Positions 14,708 through 23,030 of a stretch of DNA of 33,512 bases are shown in pieces. Where the stretch lies: NCBI GenBank assembly GCA_028713055.1, contig JAQTOX010000013.1, forward strand, positions 1 to 33,512, in the 5' to 3' direction. The position numbers were made by a program, and so were the translations under genes. The notes beneath the pieces are model-generated. The model saw only the letters and a program-made list of their open reading frames with translations. It ran no database searches and was not told the DNA's origin. Each line of letters starts with the position of its first letter. Positions within the stretch are counted from its first letter, which is position 1. This DNA is from Methylococcales bacterium. Lineage in GTDB: Bacteria > Pseudomonadota > Gammaproteobacteria > Methylococcales > Methylomonadaceae.

Positions 14708-16387
14708 ATGTCATTCATGTTGATGGAACCGACTAACCAAACTTTTCAGGAACTTATTGGAAACGGTGTGAAATATCAAGTTCCCAGATTTCAAAGGGAT
14801 TACGCTTGGGATAAAGCACAATGGGAAGATTTATGGGGCGATATTGAAACCATTGAAGAAGAGCATTATCACTACATGGGTTACATTGTGCTTCAGCGTA
14901 AAAGCCAGCACGATTTTGAAGTTGTCGATGGTCAACAACGTTTGATTACGCTTTCTTTAGTGATTTTGGCGGCAATGAAAAATATTCAATTGTTAATTAA
15001 CAAGGAAAATGAAACGGCTGAGAATATAGAGCGATTGCGTGTTTTAACAGAGCGTTACATTGGTTCTAAGAACCCGATTTCGCTCAGAGTAGATAGTAAG
15101 TTGTCGTTAAATCGTAATAACAGCGCGAATTTCAAAGAAATTTGTTCTCACTTAGAATCACTGACTAAACGCGGTCAAACCAATACGAATAAATTACTCA
15201 ATAAATGTTTCAAATTTTTTGAATCCAAAAAAATGGGAAACACAGGTCAAGAAATTGCCGAATTTATTGAACGTGTTTCGTCAGGCATGATTTTTACTAA
15301 AATTGTCGTGCAAGATGATTTGAACGCTTACAAAGTATTTGAAACATTGAATGCTCGCGGTGTGCAATTATCTACCCCCGATTTATTAAAAAATTATATT
15401 TTTTCAATTGTTACCAAAGACAATCCTATTGCGGATGACGAACTTAATGAACTTGATGAAAATTGGTCAGAAATCGTTGAACAACTTGGTGAAAGTAATT
15501 TCACGGATTTCATTCGCTACCATCACAATTTTCAAGCCTCGCTGGTTACCAAAAAAGATTTGTTTTCGTCGGTGCGAAAATTAGCTAATACACCAGAAAA
15601 AGCTTACGCTTATCTTCGTTCTTTGAGTAAATACGCGCCTGTTTATGCGTCATTATTGAATCCACACGATGAGTGGTGGGCAAATCAAGATGTCGCTTAT
15701 CGAGAAGTCAAAAAATACTTGGAAGGCTTTGAATTATTTAATATCAAACAACCATTCACCATTTTTATGGCAGCATTTTATGATTTTTCGCCTGAAGAAT
15801 TTATCAAACTCACGCGCTATTTTTACGTTTTAACAATTAGATATAATGTCATTTGTCACCATTCACCTAACGAACAAGAATCCACTTACAACAAGTTAGC
15901 AATAAAAATACATTCAAAAGAATATATTCGAGCCAGCCACGTTAAAAATAGCGAAATTTTTAAAAAATTATATCCAGACGATAATGCTTTTTTTAATGCG
16001 TTCCAGTTTCACAAAATGCCAAGCAAACAATCTAGTAAAAAAATACGATTTCTGTTGGCAGAAATAGAAACTTATTTAGGACATGCAACTGATTCTTCAA
16101 AAGTGACGCTGGAACACATTTGTCCATACAATCCAGATGAACATTGGAATGATTATTTTGGTGAAGGCGTTAATGATATTCAAGATCGCTTGGGTGACGT
16201 GATATTACTCGAAACAGATGAATTAAAAAGAGCAAATTTTGCAGAAAAAAAACAGGCTTATTTACAGACTCATTATCCATTGGCAAAAAAAATAGCCTCT
16301 TATGAAAAATGGAATTTACAGAATTTAAATGACTACCAGACGTGGCTATCAAAGCAAGCTGTAGAAACATGGAAGGTTTCGTTTTAA
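14708..16387 (+). CDS. DUF262/DUF1524 protein, GmrSD-type putative restriction nuclease
   Basis: Proteins with DUF262 followed by DUF1524 include the type IV restriction enzyme GmrSD, which cuts phage DNA carrying modified bases. Many homologues are defence proteins. The 559-residue chain shows the DUF262 nucleotide-dependent part, with VPRFQRDYAW (about 25-34) and VDGQQRLITL (D74-R78). The DUF1524 HNH-like part has LEHICPYNP (E469, H470, P473, N475), then GDVILL and the FAEKKQAY end that closes this domain. Both parts are fused in one chain. The start has a GAGAG box about 7 bases upstream. It stands alone, with no methylase or partner nearby, between a membrane protein gene and an ABC-F gene. 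Substrate specificity cannot be inferred. Confidence 0.87.
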   Translation: MSFMLMEPTNQTFQELIGNGVKYQVPRFQRDYAWDKAQWEDLWGDIETIEEEHYHYMGYIVLQRKSQHDFEVVDGQQRLITLSLVILAAMKNIQLLINKENETAENIERLRVLTERYIGSKNPISLRVDSKLSLNRNNSANFKEICSHLESLTKRGQTNTNKLLNKCFKFFESKKMGNTGQEIAEFIERVSSGMIFTKIVVQDDLNAYKVFETLNARGVQLSTPDLLKNYIFSIVTKDNPIADDELNELDENWSEIVEQLGESNFTDFIRYHHNFQASLVTKKDLFSSVRKLANTPEKAYAYLRSLSKYAPVYASLLNPHDEWWANQDVAYREVKKYLEGFELFNIKQPFTIFMAAFYDFSPEEFIKLTRYFYVLTIRYNVICHHSPNEQESTYNKLAIKIHSKEYIRASHVKNSEIFKKLYPDDNAFFNAFQFHKMPSKQSSKKIRFLLAEIETYLGHATDSSKVTLEHICPYNPDEHWNDYFGEGVNDIQDRLGDVILLETDELKRANFAEKKQAYLQTHYPLAKKIASYEKWNLQNLNDYQTWLSKQAVETWKVSF

Positions 16388-16472
16388 TTTTCTAATCGTC
16401 AAAACTTCTTGTATTTAATAAAGTCGCCACATTGAAAACGGCTACATCTGTCCAACGTAATCAAGAGAAAAA

Positions 16473-18374
16473 ATGCTTAACTTTAGAAACATCACGCTTC
16501 GACGCGGCACGCGCGTTTTATTTTCAAACGCTTCTTTCACGTTGCACAACGGGCAAAAAGTCGGTTTCACTGGCGCGAATGGTGCGGGAAAATCGAGTTT
16601 GTTTGCAATGGTAAAAAACGAACTCCACGCAGACGAAGGCGATTTCACCATGCCGCCAAATTTAGCAGTCGCACACGTCGCGCAAGAAATGCCAGCGGTC
16701 GAATGCTCTGCACTCGATTACGTTATGGATGGCGATGTGGAATTGCGCCAATTGCAACAACAATTAGAAATCGCAGAACAAAATCATGACGGTTTAAAAC
16801 AAGCCGAATTGCACGCCGCGTTAGACGTTATTGGCGGTTATAGCGCAAATTCCAGAGCTGCCCGTTTGCTCGATGGACTAGGATTTACTGCACCAAAAAT
16901 GGAAAATCCCGTGAATTCCTTTTCAGGTGGTTGGCGAATGCGCTTGAATTTGGCACAAGCGTTAATGTGTCGCTCGGATGTTTTACTGCTCGACGAACCG
17001 ACAAACCATTTGGATTTGGACGCGGTTTTATGGTTGCAAGATTGGCTCGGACATTATGCGGGAACGCTGTTGTTGATTTCACATGACCGCGATTTTCTCG
17101 ACACAATTACAGACCACATTGTTCACATTGAACAAGGTCAAGCCGAAATCTACACCGGCAATTATTCAGCGTTTGAGAGAATGCGTGCCGAAAAATTAGC
17201 ACAGCAACAATCGTCTTATCAAAAACAACAACGTGAAATTGCTCACATTCAAAGTTTTGTTACTCGTTTCAAAGCGCAAGCCACGAAAGCCCGTCAAGCA
17301 CAAAGTCGGATTAAAGCATTAGAACGCATGGAATTGATTTCGATGGCACACATCGATTCACCGTTTAATTTTACGTTTCCAGCTCCAAAAAAAATGCCGA
17401 ATCCATTGCTGACGTTGGATGACGTAACGATTGGTTATGAACAAAAAACGATTTTGCCCAACATCAGTTTAACAATTGCGGCAGGTGATAGAATTGGGCT
17501 ATTGGGTTCAAATGGCGCGGGTAAATCGAGTTTGTTGAAAACCTTAGCGGGAACGTTGCCACTATTATCAGGCAAACGATTAGAAGCCGATGCCTTAAAC
17601 ATGGGTTATTTCGCGCAACATCAATTGGAACAATTACATTTGGATGAAAGTCCGTTGTGGCATTTTCAACAAATCGATAAACAAGCCACTGAAAAAGAAT
17701 TACGTAATTTTTTAGGCGGTTTTGATTTTTGTGGCGATAAAGTCGTTGAAGCCGTGAAACCATTTTCAGGTGGCGAAAAAGCGCGTTTAGTTTTAGCGTT
17801 AATCGTTTATAAAAATCCGAATTTATTATTGCTCGACGAACCAACCAACCATTTAGATTTGGATATGTGTCATGCGTTGAGCGTGGCGTTGCAAGATTTT
17901 CAGGGCGCGATGGTCGTGGTTTCACACGATAGACACTTGTTGCGTTCTGTTACGGATACGTTGCTATTAGTTGCAAATGAAAAAGTTGTACCGTTCGATG
18001 GCGATTTAGATGATTACCGTGCGTGGTTAACCGAGCAAAAACGAAATAATGACGCAACGAATTCAGCCGATAAAACAGAAAATGTGTCGCGTAAAGACCA
18101 ACGCAAACTCGATGCCGAACGCCGTCAAAAACAAAAACCGTTACTTGATGCACTGAAAAAAGCGGAATCGGCAGTCGAAAAATTTCATGCTGAACAACGC
18201 GATTTGGAAGCGCAATTGGCAGACATGGAAATTTATGCCGATAGCGAAAAAGCACGTTTGAAAACAGTTTTAGAACGCAAAACACAAATTGATAAAGCCT
18301 TAGACGACGCTGAATTAACGTGGTTAGATTTACAAGAACAAGTTGATTCGTATGCTGATAATGCAAATTCATAA
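16473..18374 (+). CDS. yheS: ABC-F family ATPase, YheS-like
   Basis: This is a soluble ABC-F protein with two ATPase domains and no membrane part. Such proteins bind the ribosome and modulate translation. The 633 residues match the length of E. coli YheS (637). The opening MLNFRNITLRRGTRVLF, GQKVGFTGANGAGKSS and the VAQEMPAVECSALDYVMDGD stretch are YheS-like rather than Uup- or EttA-like. The two Walker A motifs are at about 34-42 and in GLLGSNGAGKSS. Two SGG signatures (NSFSGGWRMRL, KPFSGGEKARL) are each followed by an LLLDEPTNHLDLD Walker B. A charged coiled-coil tail with KDQRKLDAERRQKQK closes the protein. A purine-rich AAGAGA precedes the ATG. Confidence 0.93.
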   Translation: MLNFRNITLRRGTRVLFSNASFTLHNGQKVGFTGANGAGKSSLFAMVKNELHADEGDFTMPPNLAVAHVAQEMPAVECSALDYVMDGDVELRQLQQQLEIAEQNHDGLKQAELHAALDVIGGYSANSRAARLLDGLGFTAPKMENPVNSFSGGWRMRLNLAQALMCRSDVLLLDEPTNHLDLDAVLWLQDWLGHYAGTLLLISHDRDFLDTITDHIVHIEQGQAEIYTGNYSAFERMRAEKLAQQQSSYQKQQREIAHIQSFVTRFKAQATKARQAQSRIKALERMELISMAHIDSPFNFTFPAPKKMPNPLLTLDDVTIGYEQKTILPNISLTIAAGDRIGLLGSNGAGKSSLLKTLAGTLPLLSGKRLEADALNMGYFAQHQLEQLHLDESPLWHFQQIDKQATEKELRNFLGGFDFCGDKVVEAVKPFSGGEKARLVLALIVYKNPNLLLLDEPTNHLDLDMCHALSVALQDFQGAMVVVSHDRHLLRSVTDTLLLVANEKVVPFDGDLDDYRAWLTEQKRNNDATNSADKTENVSRKDQRKLDAERRQKQKPLLDALKKAESAVEKFHAEQRDLEAQLADMEIYADSEKARLKTVLERKTQIDKALDDAELTWLDLQEQVDSYADNANS

Positions 18375-18394
18375 TGACGAAAGTGCGCGTCATT
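18373..18394 (+). terminator. Possible terminator after yheS
   Basis: AATGACG and CGTCATT form a perfect 7-pair stem around an 8-base loop, beginning within the yheS stop codon. Only TTTC follows, so a rho-independent role is tentative. It separates yheS from the mlaA-pga genes. Confidence 0.4.
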
Positions 18395-18455
18395 TCAAAA
18401 ACTCCGTAAAATAGCATCCTAACGAAAAACTTCCCCTGATTACATTCTAAAATTT

Positions 18456-19361
18456 ATGACTTTACGGAAAATTTTCACAACAGGCTGCGTGCTTTTAAGC
18501 GTCGCCTGTTCGACTGCTCCAATTAAAAAAGAAACCGCTGCTCAAAAAAATCCAGATACGTTTGAAGATTGGAATCGTAGCATTCACTCATTTAACGAAG
18601 GTTTAGATGCGGCTATTTTAAAACCCATTGCTAAAGGTTATATGTGGGTGGCTCCTGATTTGGTTGAAAAAGGTGTAACCAATTTTTTCAGTAACATCAA
18701 TGATATTGGTGTGACGGTGAACGATTTATTGCAATTTAAAATGACGCAAAGCGGTATGGATGCGAGTCGTTTTATTATCAATACGACGGCGGGTGGATTG
18801 GGCGTTTTTGATGTTGCCGAAATGATTGATTTACCCAAACACAACGAAGATTTTGGACAAACATTAGGATTTTGGGGTGTGCCAGCGGGTGACTTTTTAA
18901 TGTTACCTTTCGTCGGACCGAGTTCGCCACGTGAAGTAGCTGGAATGGTTGGTGATGCACTGTTAAATCCGTTTAGTTATACCTTTTTATTCGGTGGTGG
19001 CATTGCAGTGACGGCAGCAACTTCGGGCATTAAATCATTAGATGTTACTAATACTCGCGCCAATTTGATGGGAACTGAAAAAATGGTGAACGAAGCCGCT
19101 ACCGATAAGTACAACTTTATCAAAAACGCTTATCAGCAACGCCGAGAGTATTTGGTTCATGATGGTAATGTTCCCGCTGAAGATGATATTGATTTGCTCG
19201 AAGATGAAGAATCGTCAGCACCACCGCCTAAATCGACACCTCCTATACTCAACAAAAGTTCGACGAAATTGAATTCATCTGTTCCTGCACCAACGCCTTC
19301 TAATTTACCGACGACCGTTAATAAATCTCGTCGCTTTTTAGAATTGAGCGCACCTAAATGA
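18456..19361 (+). CDS. mlaA: MlaA/VacJ outer-membrane lipoprotein
   Basis: MlaA removes misplaced phospholipids from the outer leaflet of the outer membrane and passes them to the periplasmic MlaC carrier. The 301-residue protein has a lipoprotein signal ending in LLSVAC (C18). It then shows the conserved DTFEDWNRSIHSFNEGLD, FFSNINDIGVTVNDLLQFK, SRFIINTTAGGLGVFDVA, HNEDFGQTLGFWGVPAGDFLMLPFVGPSS and RREYLV segments. It is longer than E. coli MlaA because of a Pro/Ser-rich low-complexity tail from about residue 240. Its last 4 bases overlap the pgaB start (ATGA), so it appears to lead the pga operon. The other mla genes (mlaBCDEF) are not in the window. Confidence 0.95.
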   Translation: MTLRKIFTTGCVLLSVACSTAPIKKETAAQKNPDTFEDWNRSIHSFNEGLDAAILKPIAKGYMWVAPDLVEKGVTNFFSNINDIGVTVNDLLQFKMTQSGMDASRFIINTTAGGLGVFDVAEMIDLPKHNEDFGQTLGFWGVPAGDFLMLPFVGPSSPREVAGMVGDALLNPFSYTFLFGGGIAVTAATSGIKSLDVTNTRANLMGTEKMVNEAATDKYNFIKNAYQQRREYLVHDGNVPAEDDIDLLEDEESSAPPPKSTPPILNKSSTKLNSSVPAPTPSNLPTTVNKSRRFLELSAPK

Positions 19362-21283
19362 ATATGTTTATCCGTTTAAAACTTGCAGTTTTATTGTCTG
19401 TCCTACTGGCTTTTAGTCCATTCGTATACAGTAAAGACGGGCATTTTTTAGTTTTAAATTATCACGACATTGTCGGGGCAGAAGGCGCAAAACCACCTTT
19501 TAACTCAATGGATGTAGCAATTGATCATTTTGAAGAGCATTTGGATTGGCTACAAAAAGAAGGCTACAAAATTGTCAGTGTGCAAAATGTTTTTGATGCA
19601 GCGGCAGGTAAAGAGCCGTTACCTGATAAAGCGGTACTGCTAACGTTCGATGATGGCTATTTAACTTTTTACACCCGCGTCTTTCCCATATTAAAAAAAC
19701 ACCATTACCCTGCGACGGTTGCATTGGTTGGAACATGGATGGATGGTCATACTACTGCCGATGAACCCGGAAAACCGTTAATGAACTGGGAACAAATTCG
19801 CGAATTAGTACAATCTGGCTTAGTAGAAATTGCCTCGCATACTTACGACCTGCACAATGGCATTTTGGCAAATCCACAAGGTAACACTCAAGCCGCTGTA
19901 TCTACCCGTTTGTACGATGATCCGATGCTAGTTTATGAAACGGATGGGGCATATCAAGCTAGAATTCGGGCGGCGATGTTTAAAAGTGCCGAATTTATTT
20001 TTCAACATGTAGGTGTTCGTCCGCGTGTGATGATTTGGCCTTATGGCGAATATAATGAAACCGCCGTTATTGCTGCAAAGGAAGCGGGAATGCCCATGAC
20101 GATGGGCTTGCTTGATGGTTTTAATACACTGGCAAATTTCAGTGTGTTACGTCGGTTAATTATGTTCAATAACCCAGACCTTAAAAAATTTACCGAACTC
20201 GTCACTGGTTTGCGTGTCGAAAAACATTTGCGTGTTGCTCACGTCGATATGGATTATTTGTACGATAAAGATTCTGAGCAAACAGAGAAAAATATCGATA
20301 GCCTTGTGCAACGCATCAAAGAAATGCACATTAACACCGTTTATTTACAGGCTTACGCCGACCCCGATGGCGATGGTAATGCCGAAGCATTGTATTTTCC
20401 AAATCGAAATTTGCCCGTTAAACAGGATTTGTTCAATCGCGTTGCGTGGCAACTGAAAAAACGTGCCGCTGTTCATATTTATGCGTGGTTGCCCATCATG
20501 GCATATCAAAATAAAAACATTGATGACTCGTGGTATGTTCAAGAATGGCGGGACGGTAAAGCACAACAATCGAGTCATATCTACACGCGCCTTTCGCCAT
20601 TTAATCCCGCAGCCCGTCAATTTGTTGCTGAAATTTATGAAGACTTAGGCAAGTATTGCAATTTTGATGGTGTACTTTTTCATGACGACGGTATTTTGTC
20701 GGATTTCGAAGATGTTTCGCCGATGGCTCTCGCTTATGGCAAACAGGTTTGGGGAATTTCTGACGATTTCAATAAACTTCATGCGACCAGCAAAAGTCGT
20801 TTGGAATGGGCAAAACATAAAACCGAATTGATAGGACAATTCACTGACGAATTAACAAATCGTGTCCGTTTTTATCGTCCGAATATCCAAACAGCACGTA
20901 ATTTTTATGCCTTGCCTTTGTTACAACCCGACAGCGAAGAATGGTACGCACAATCGTTTAAATCATTTTTGGCACATTATGATTATGTGGCAATTGAAGC
21001 GATGCCGATTATGGAAGATGCGAAAAATCCAAATCAATGGCTGACTGATTTAGTAAAAACTGCTGCAAAAGAACCCGATGGTTTGAAAAAAACGGTATTT
21101 GAATTACAAACCGTCAATTGGAAAAATCAGCAAAAAATTCCGAGCAATATGTTTATCGAACAATTGAATTTACTCAAAAAATTGGGTGTAACACATATTG
21201 GTTATTACCCTGATAATGTGTACGAAGATCAACCGCGCTTGGAAGATTTGAAGCAACATTTTTCCTTACCCGAGTTGCAATAA
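19358..21283 (+). CDS. pgaB: Poly-beta-1,6-N-acetylglucosamine N-deacetylase PgaB
   Basis: PgaB partly deacetylates poly-N-acetylglucosamine in the periplasm so it can be exported for biofilm. The 641-residue protein has an N-terminal polysaccharide deacetylase domain with NYHDIV (H36-D37), LTFDDGY (D98-D99) and the metal-binding SHTYDLH. This is followed by the PgaB-specific C-terminal glycosidase-like domain: HVDMDYLYDKD, VYLQAYADPDGDG, LFHDDGILSDFED. Both domains of the E. coli enzyme are present. The signal peptide (MNMFIRLKLAVLLSVLLAFS...) lacks a lipobox cysteine, unlike the E. coli lipoprotein, so this PgaB may be soluble in the periplasm. It overlaps mlaA by 4 bases and is followed after 3 bases by pgaC. 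Confidence 0.95.
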   Translation: MNMFIRLKLAVLLSVLLAFSPFVYSKDGHFLVLNYHDIVGAEGAKPPFNSMDVAIDHFEEHLDWLQKEGYKIVSVQNVFDAAAGKEPLPDKAVLLTFDDGYLTFYTRVFPILKKHHYPATVALVGTWMDGHTTADEPGKPLMNWEQIRELVQSGLVEIASHTYDLHNGILANPQGNTQAAVSTRLYDDPMLVYETDGAYQARIRAAMFKSAEFIFQHVGVRPRVMIWPYGEYNETAVIAAKEAGMPMTMGLLDGFNTLANFSVLRRLIMFNNPDLKKFTELVTGLRVEKHLRVAHVDMDYLYDKDSEQTEKNIDSLVQRIKEMHINTVYLQAYADPDGDGNAEALYFPNRNLPVKQDLFNRVAWQLKKRAAVHIYAWLPIMAYQNKNIDDSWYVQEWRDGKAQQSSHIYTRLSPFNPAARQFVAEIYEDLGKYCNFDGVLFHDDGILSDFEDVSPMALAYGKQVWGISDDFNKLHATSKSRLEWAKHKTELIGQFTDELTNRVRFYRPNIQTARNFYALPLLQPDSEEWYAQSFKSFLAHYDYVAIEAMPIMEDAKNPNQWLTDLVKTAAKEPDGLKKTVFELQTVNWKNQQKIPSNMFIEQLNLLKKLGVTHIGYYPDNVYEDQPRLEDLKQHFSLPELQ

Positions 21284-21286
21284 ACG

Positions 21287-22597
21287 ATGATTTTTTATGT
21301 TGAATTATTAAATATCTGGCAAGTTTTTATGGCATGGTGGTCGCCGATTGATAAATCGATTGAAGAATTTATTTATTATTACCCGCTTTTCATGGCATAT
21401 ATTTGGATGTTTGGCGCGATTATTTTTTGTTTGCGTTACGAATGGCGTAAATCCTCACCTTCCCCTTTTTTAAGTGGGAAAAATTGTCCTCCTGTTTCGA
21501 TTTTAATTCCTTGTTACAACGAAGGCGAAAACGTTCGTGAAACCATTGGAATTTTGCAGAAACAACAATATCCAAACTTTGAAATTATCGCGATTAACGA
21601 CGGCAGCACAGACAATACACTAAAAATTCTGCACGAACTCGCCGCGCAACATGAAAATTTGCGTGTGGTGAATCTACACACCAATCAAGGTAAAGCAATG
21701 GGATTACGGACGGCAGCGTTGCTCGCTAAAAGTGAAATTTTAGTGTGCATCGATGGTGATGCGTTGTTATCGCCCGACGCAGTGGGTTGGATGGTGCAGC
21801 ATTTTGTCGAAAATCCCAATGTTGGCGCAGTGACGGGAAATCCTCGGATTCGTAATCGTTCCACTTTGCTCGGACGGATTCAAGTCGGTGAGTTTTCAGC
21901 GATTGTCGGCATGATTAAACGCGCCCAACGTTCTTACGGCAAAGTATTCACGGTTTCAGGCGTTATCGCGGCATTTCGAAAATCGGCGTTGCACAATGTC
22001 GGTTATTGGAGCAACGATATGATTACCGAAGACATTGATATTAGTTGGAAATTGCAGCTGGCGGGTTGGACGATTCGTTTTGAACCGAATGCACTTTGCT
22101 GGGTTTTAATGCCCGAAACGTTAAATGGGTTGTGGAAACAACGAGTACGTTGGTCGCAAGGTGGTAGTGAAGTCTTGTTGCGTTATTTCCAAAATTTATT
22201 TCGTTGGTCATCGCGAGGAATGTGGCTACTTTACGGCGAATGTTTAATTAGCGTGACGTGGGCATTTTTGATTTTGTTGCATTTGCTGTTTATACCGATG
22301 GAATTTTTGACTTCAACAGCGAATGAATCGTTGCATGATTTAAGTCCGAGTTGGACGAGTATGTTGTTGAGCGTGACGTGTTTATTGCAATTTGGCGTAA
22401 GTTTGGCAATTGACTCACGTTATGAATCGCAAACGGGCGGTGTGGGTCGTTATTATTATTGGATGGTTTGGTATCCGATTGTCTATTGGCTAATGAATGT
22501 CAGCACGACGATTGTCGGTACAATTCGCGCCATCAAAAAGAAACGAGGTCAACGCGCTGTGTGGGTTACGGTCGATAGAGGCTTACGCGAAAAATGA
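21287..22597 (+). CDS. pgaC: Poly-beta-1,6-N-acetylglucosamine synthase PgaC
   Basis: PgaC is an inner-membrane family 2 glycosyltransferase that polymerises UDP-N-acetylglucosamine and extrudes the chain. The 436-residue protein has an N-terminal membrane segment pair, then the cytoplasmic catalytic domain with ILIPCYNEGENVRETI, AINDGSTDNT, DGDA (D156, D158), TED (247-249) and the QRVRW product-binding motif (285-289). Further membrane segments lie in the C-terminal 130 residues. Length matches PgaC/IcaA. It starts 3 bases after pgaB, and its stop overlaps pgaD by 4 bases (ATGA). In characterised systems PgaC acts with PgaD and is switched on by cyclic di-GMP. Confidence 0.95.
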   Translation: MIFYVELLNIWQVFMAWWSPIDKSIEEFIYYYPLFMAYIWMFGAIIFCLRYEWRKSSPSPFLSGKNCPPVSILIPCYNEGENVRETIGILQKQQYPNFEIIAINDGSTDNTLKILHELAAQHENLRVVNLHTNQGKAMGLRTAALLAKSEILVCIDGDALLSPDAVGWMVQHFVENPNVGAVTGNPRIRNRSTLLGRIQVGEFSAIVGMIKRAQRSYGKVFTVSGVIAAFRKSALHNVGYWSNDMITEDIDISWKLQLAGWTIRFEPNALCWVLMPETLNGLWKQRVRWSQGGSEVLLRYFQNLFRWSSRGMWLLYGECLISVTWAFLILLHLLFIPMEFLTSTANESLHDLSPSWTSMLLSVTCLLQFGVSLAIDSRYESQTGGVGRYYYWMVWYPIVYWLMNVSTTIVGTIRAIKKKRGQRAVWVTVDRGLREK

Positions 22598-23025
22598 AAC
22601 AATACATTATTAACGCCCCGCAATTGCAAAGCCTCTCAAAACGTTTGAGTAGTTTTGCCGTAACTGTAATTTGTTGGGTGATGTGGGGCTATTTGCTATA
22701 TCCAATTATCACCGTGATTAACTGGTTGCGTGGTGATTACGATGTGATTAACGAAATGCGTTGGTTTGGTGGTTATAAAAGTCTGTTGGAACTTTTACAA
22801 ATTTACGTCGGAACGCTCATCGTTTTAGGTATTATGTGGATTGCGTGGATTTTGTTGCGTAAATTACGCCGACAACAGGTTTTACCAGCCGCTGAAAAAA
22901 TCGTGACAGATGACGAAATCGCTACGTTTTATCACGTCGAAACTGAACAAATACGCCACTTTCGTAAGCAGCAAAATGTGACTGTGTTTTTTGATGAACA
23001 CGGACAAATCATTCGTTTGAAATGA
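22594..23025 (+). CDS. pgaD: PgaD, inner-membrane partner of PGA synthase
   Basis: PgaD binds PgaC and, in E. coli, the pair forms the cyclic di-GMP receptor that activates polymer synthesis. The 143-residue protein opens with MKQYIINAPQLQS and has two membrane segments (about residues 22-42 and 68-90). A WGYLLYPIITVINWLRG stretch resembles PgaD, and a charged cytoplasmic tail follows. Similarity between PgaD proteins is low, so the call rests on size, topology, the N-terminal pattern and position. It overlaps pgaC by 4 bases. It ends 5 bases from the end of the convergent kinase-like gene, with no clear hairpin between them. Confidence 0.9.
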   Translation: MKQYIINAPQLQSLSKRLSSFAVTVICWVMWGYLLYPIITVINWLRGDYDVINEMRWFGGYKSLLELLQIYVGTLIVLGIMWIAWILLRKLRRQQVLPAAEKIVTDDEIATFYHVETEQIRHFRKQQNVTVFFDEHGQIIRLK

Positions 23026-23030
23026 GGCTT

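Noticed and set aside
17464-18417. Two long minus-strand frames of about 150 codons each opposite yheS
   Set aside because: They lie antisense to highly conserved ABC-F motifs, have no recognisable domains and show biased composition expected from a mirrored codon pattern.
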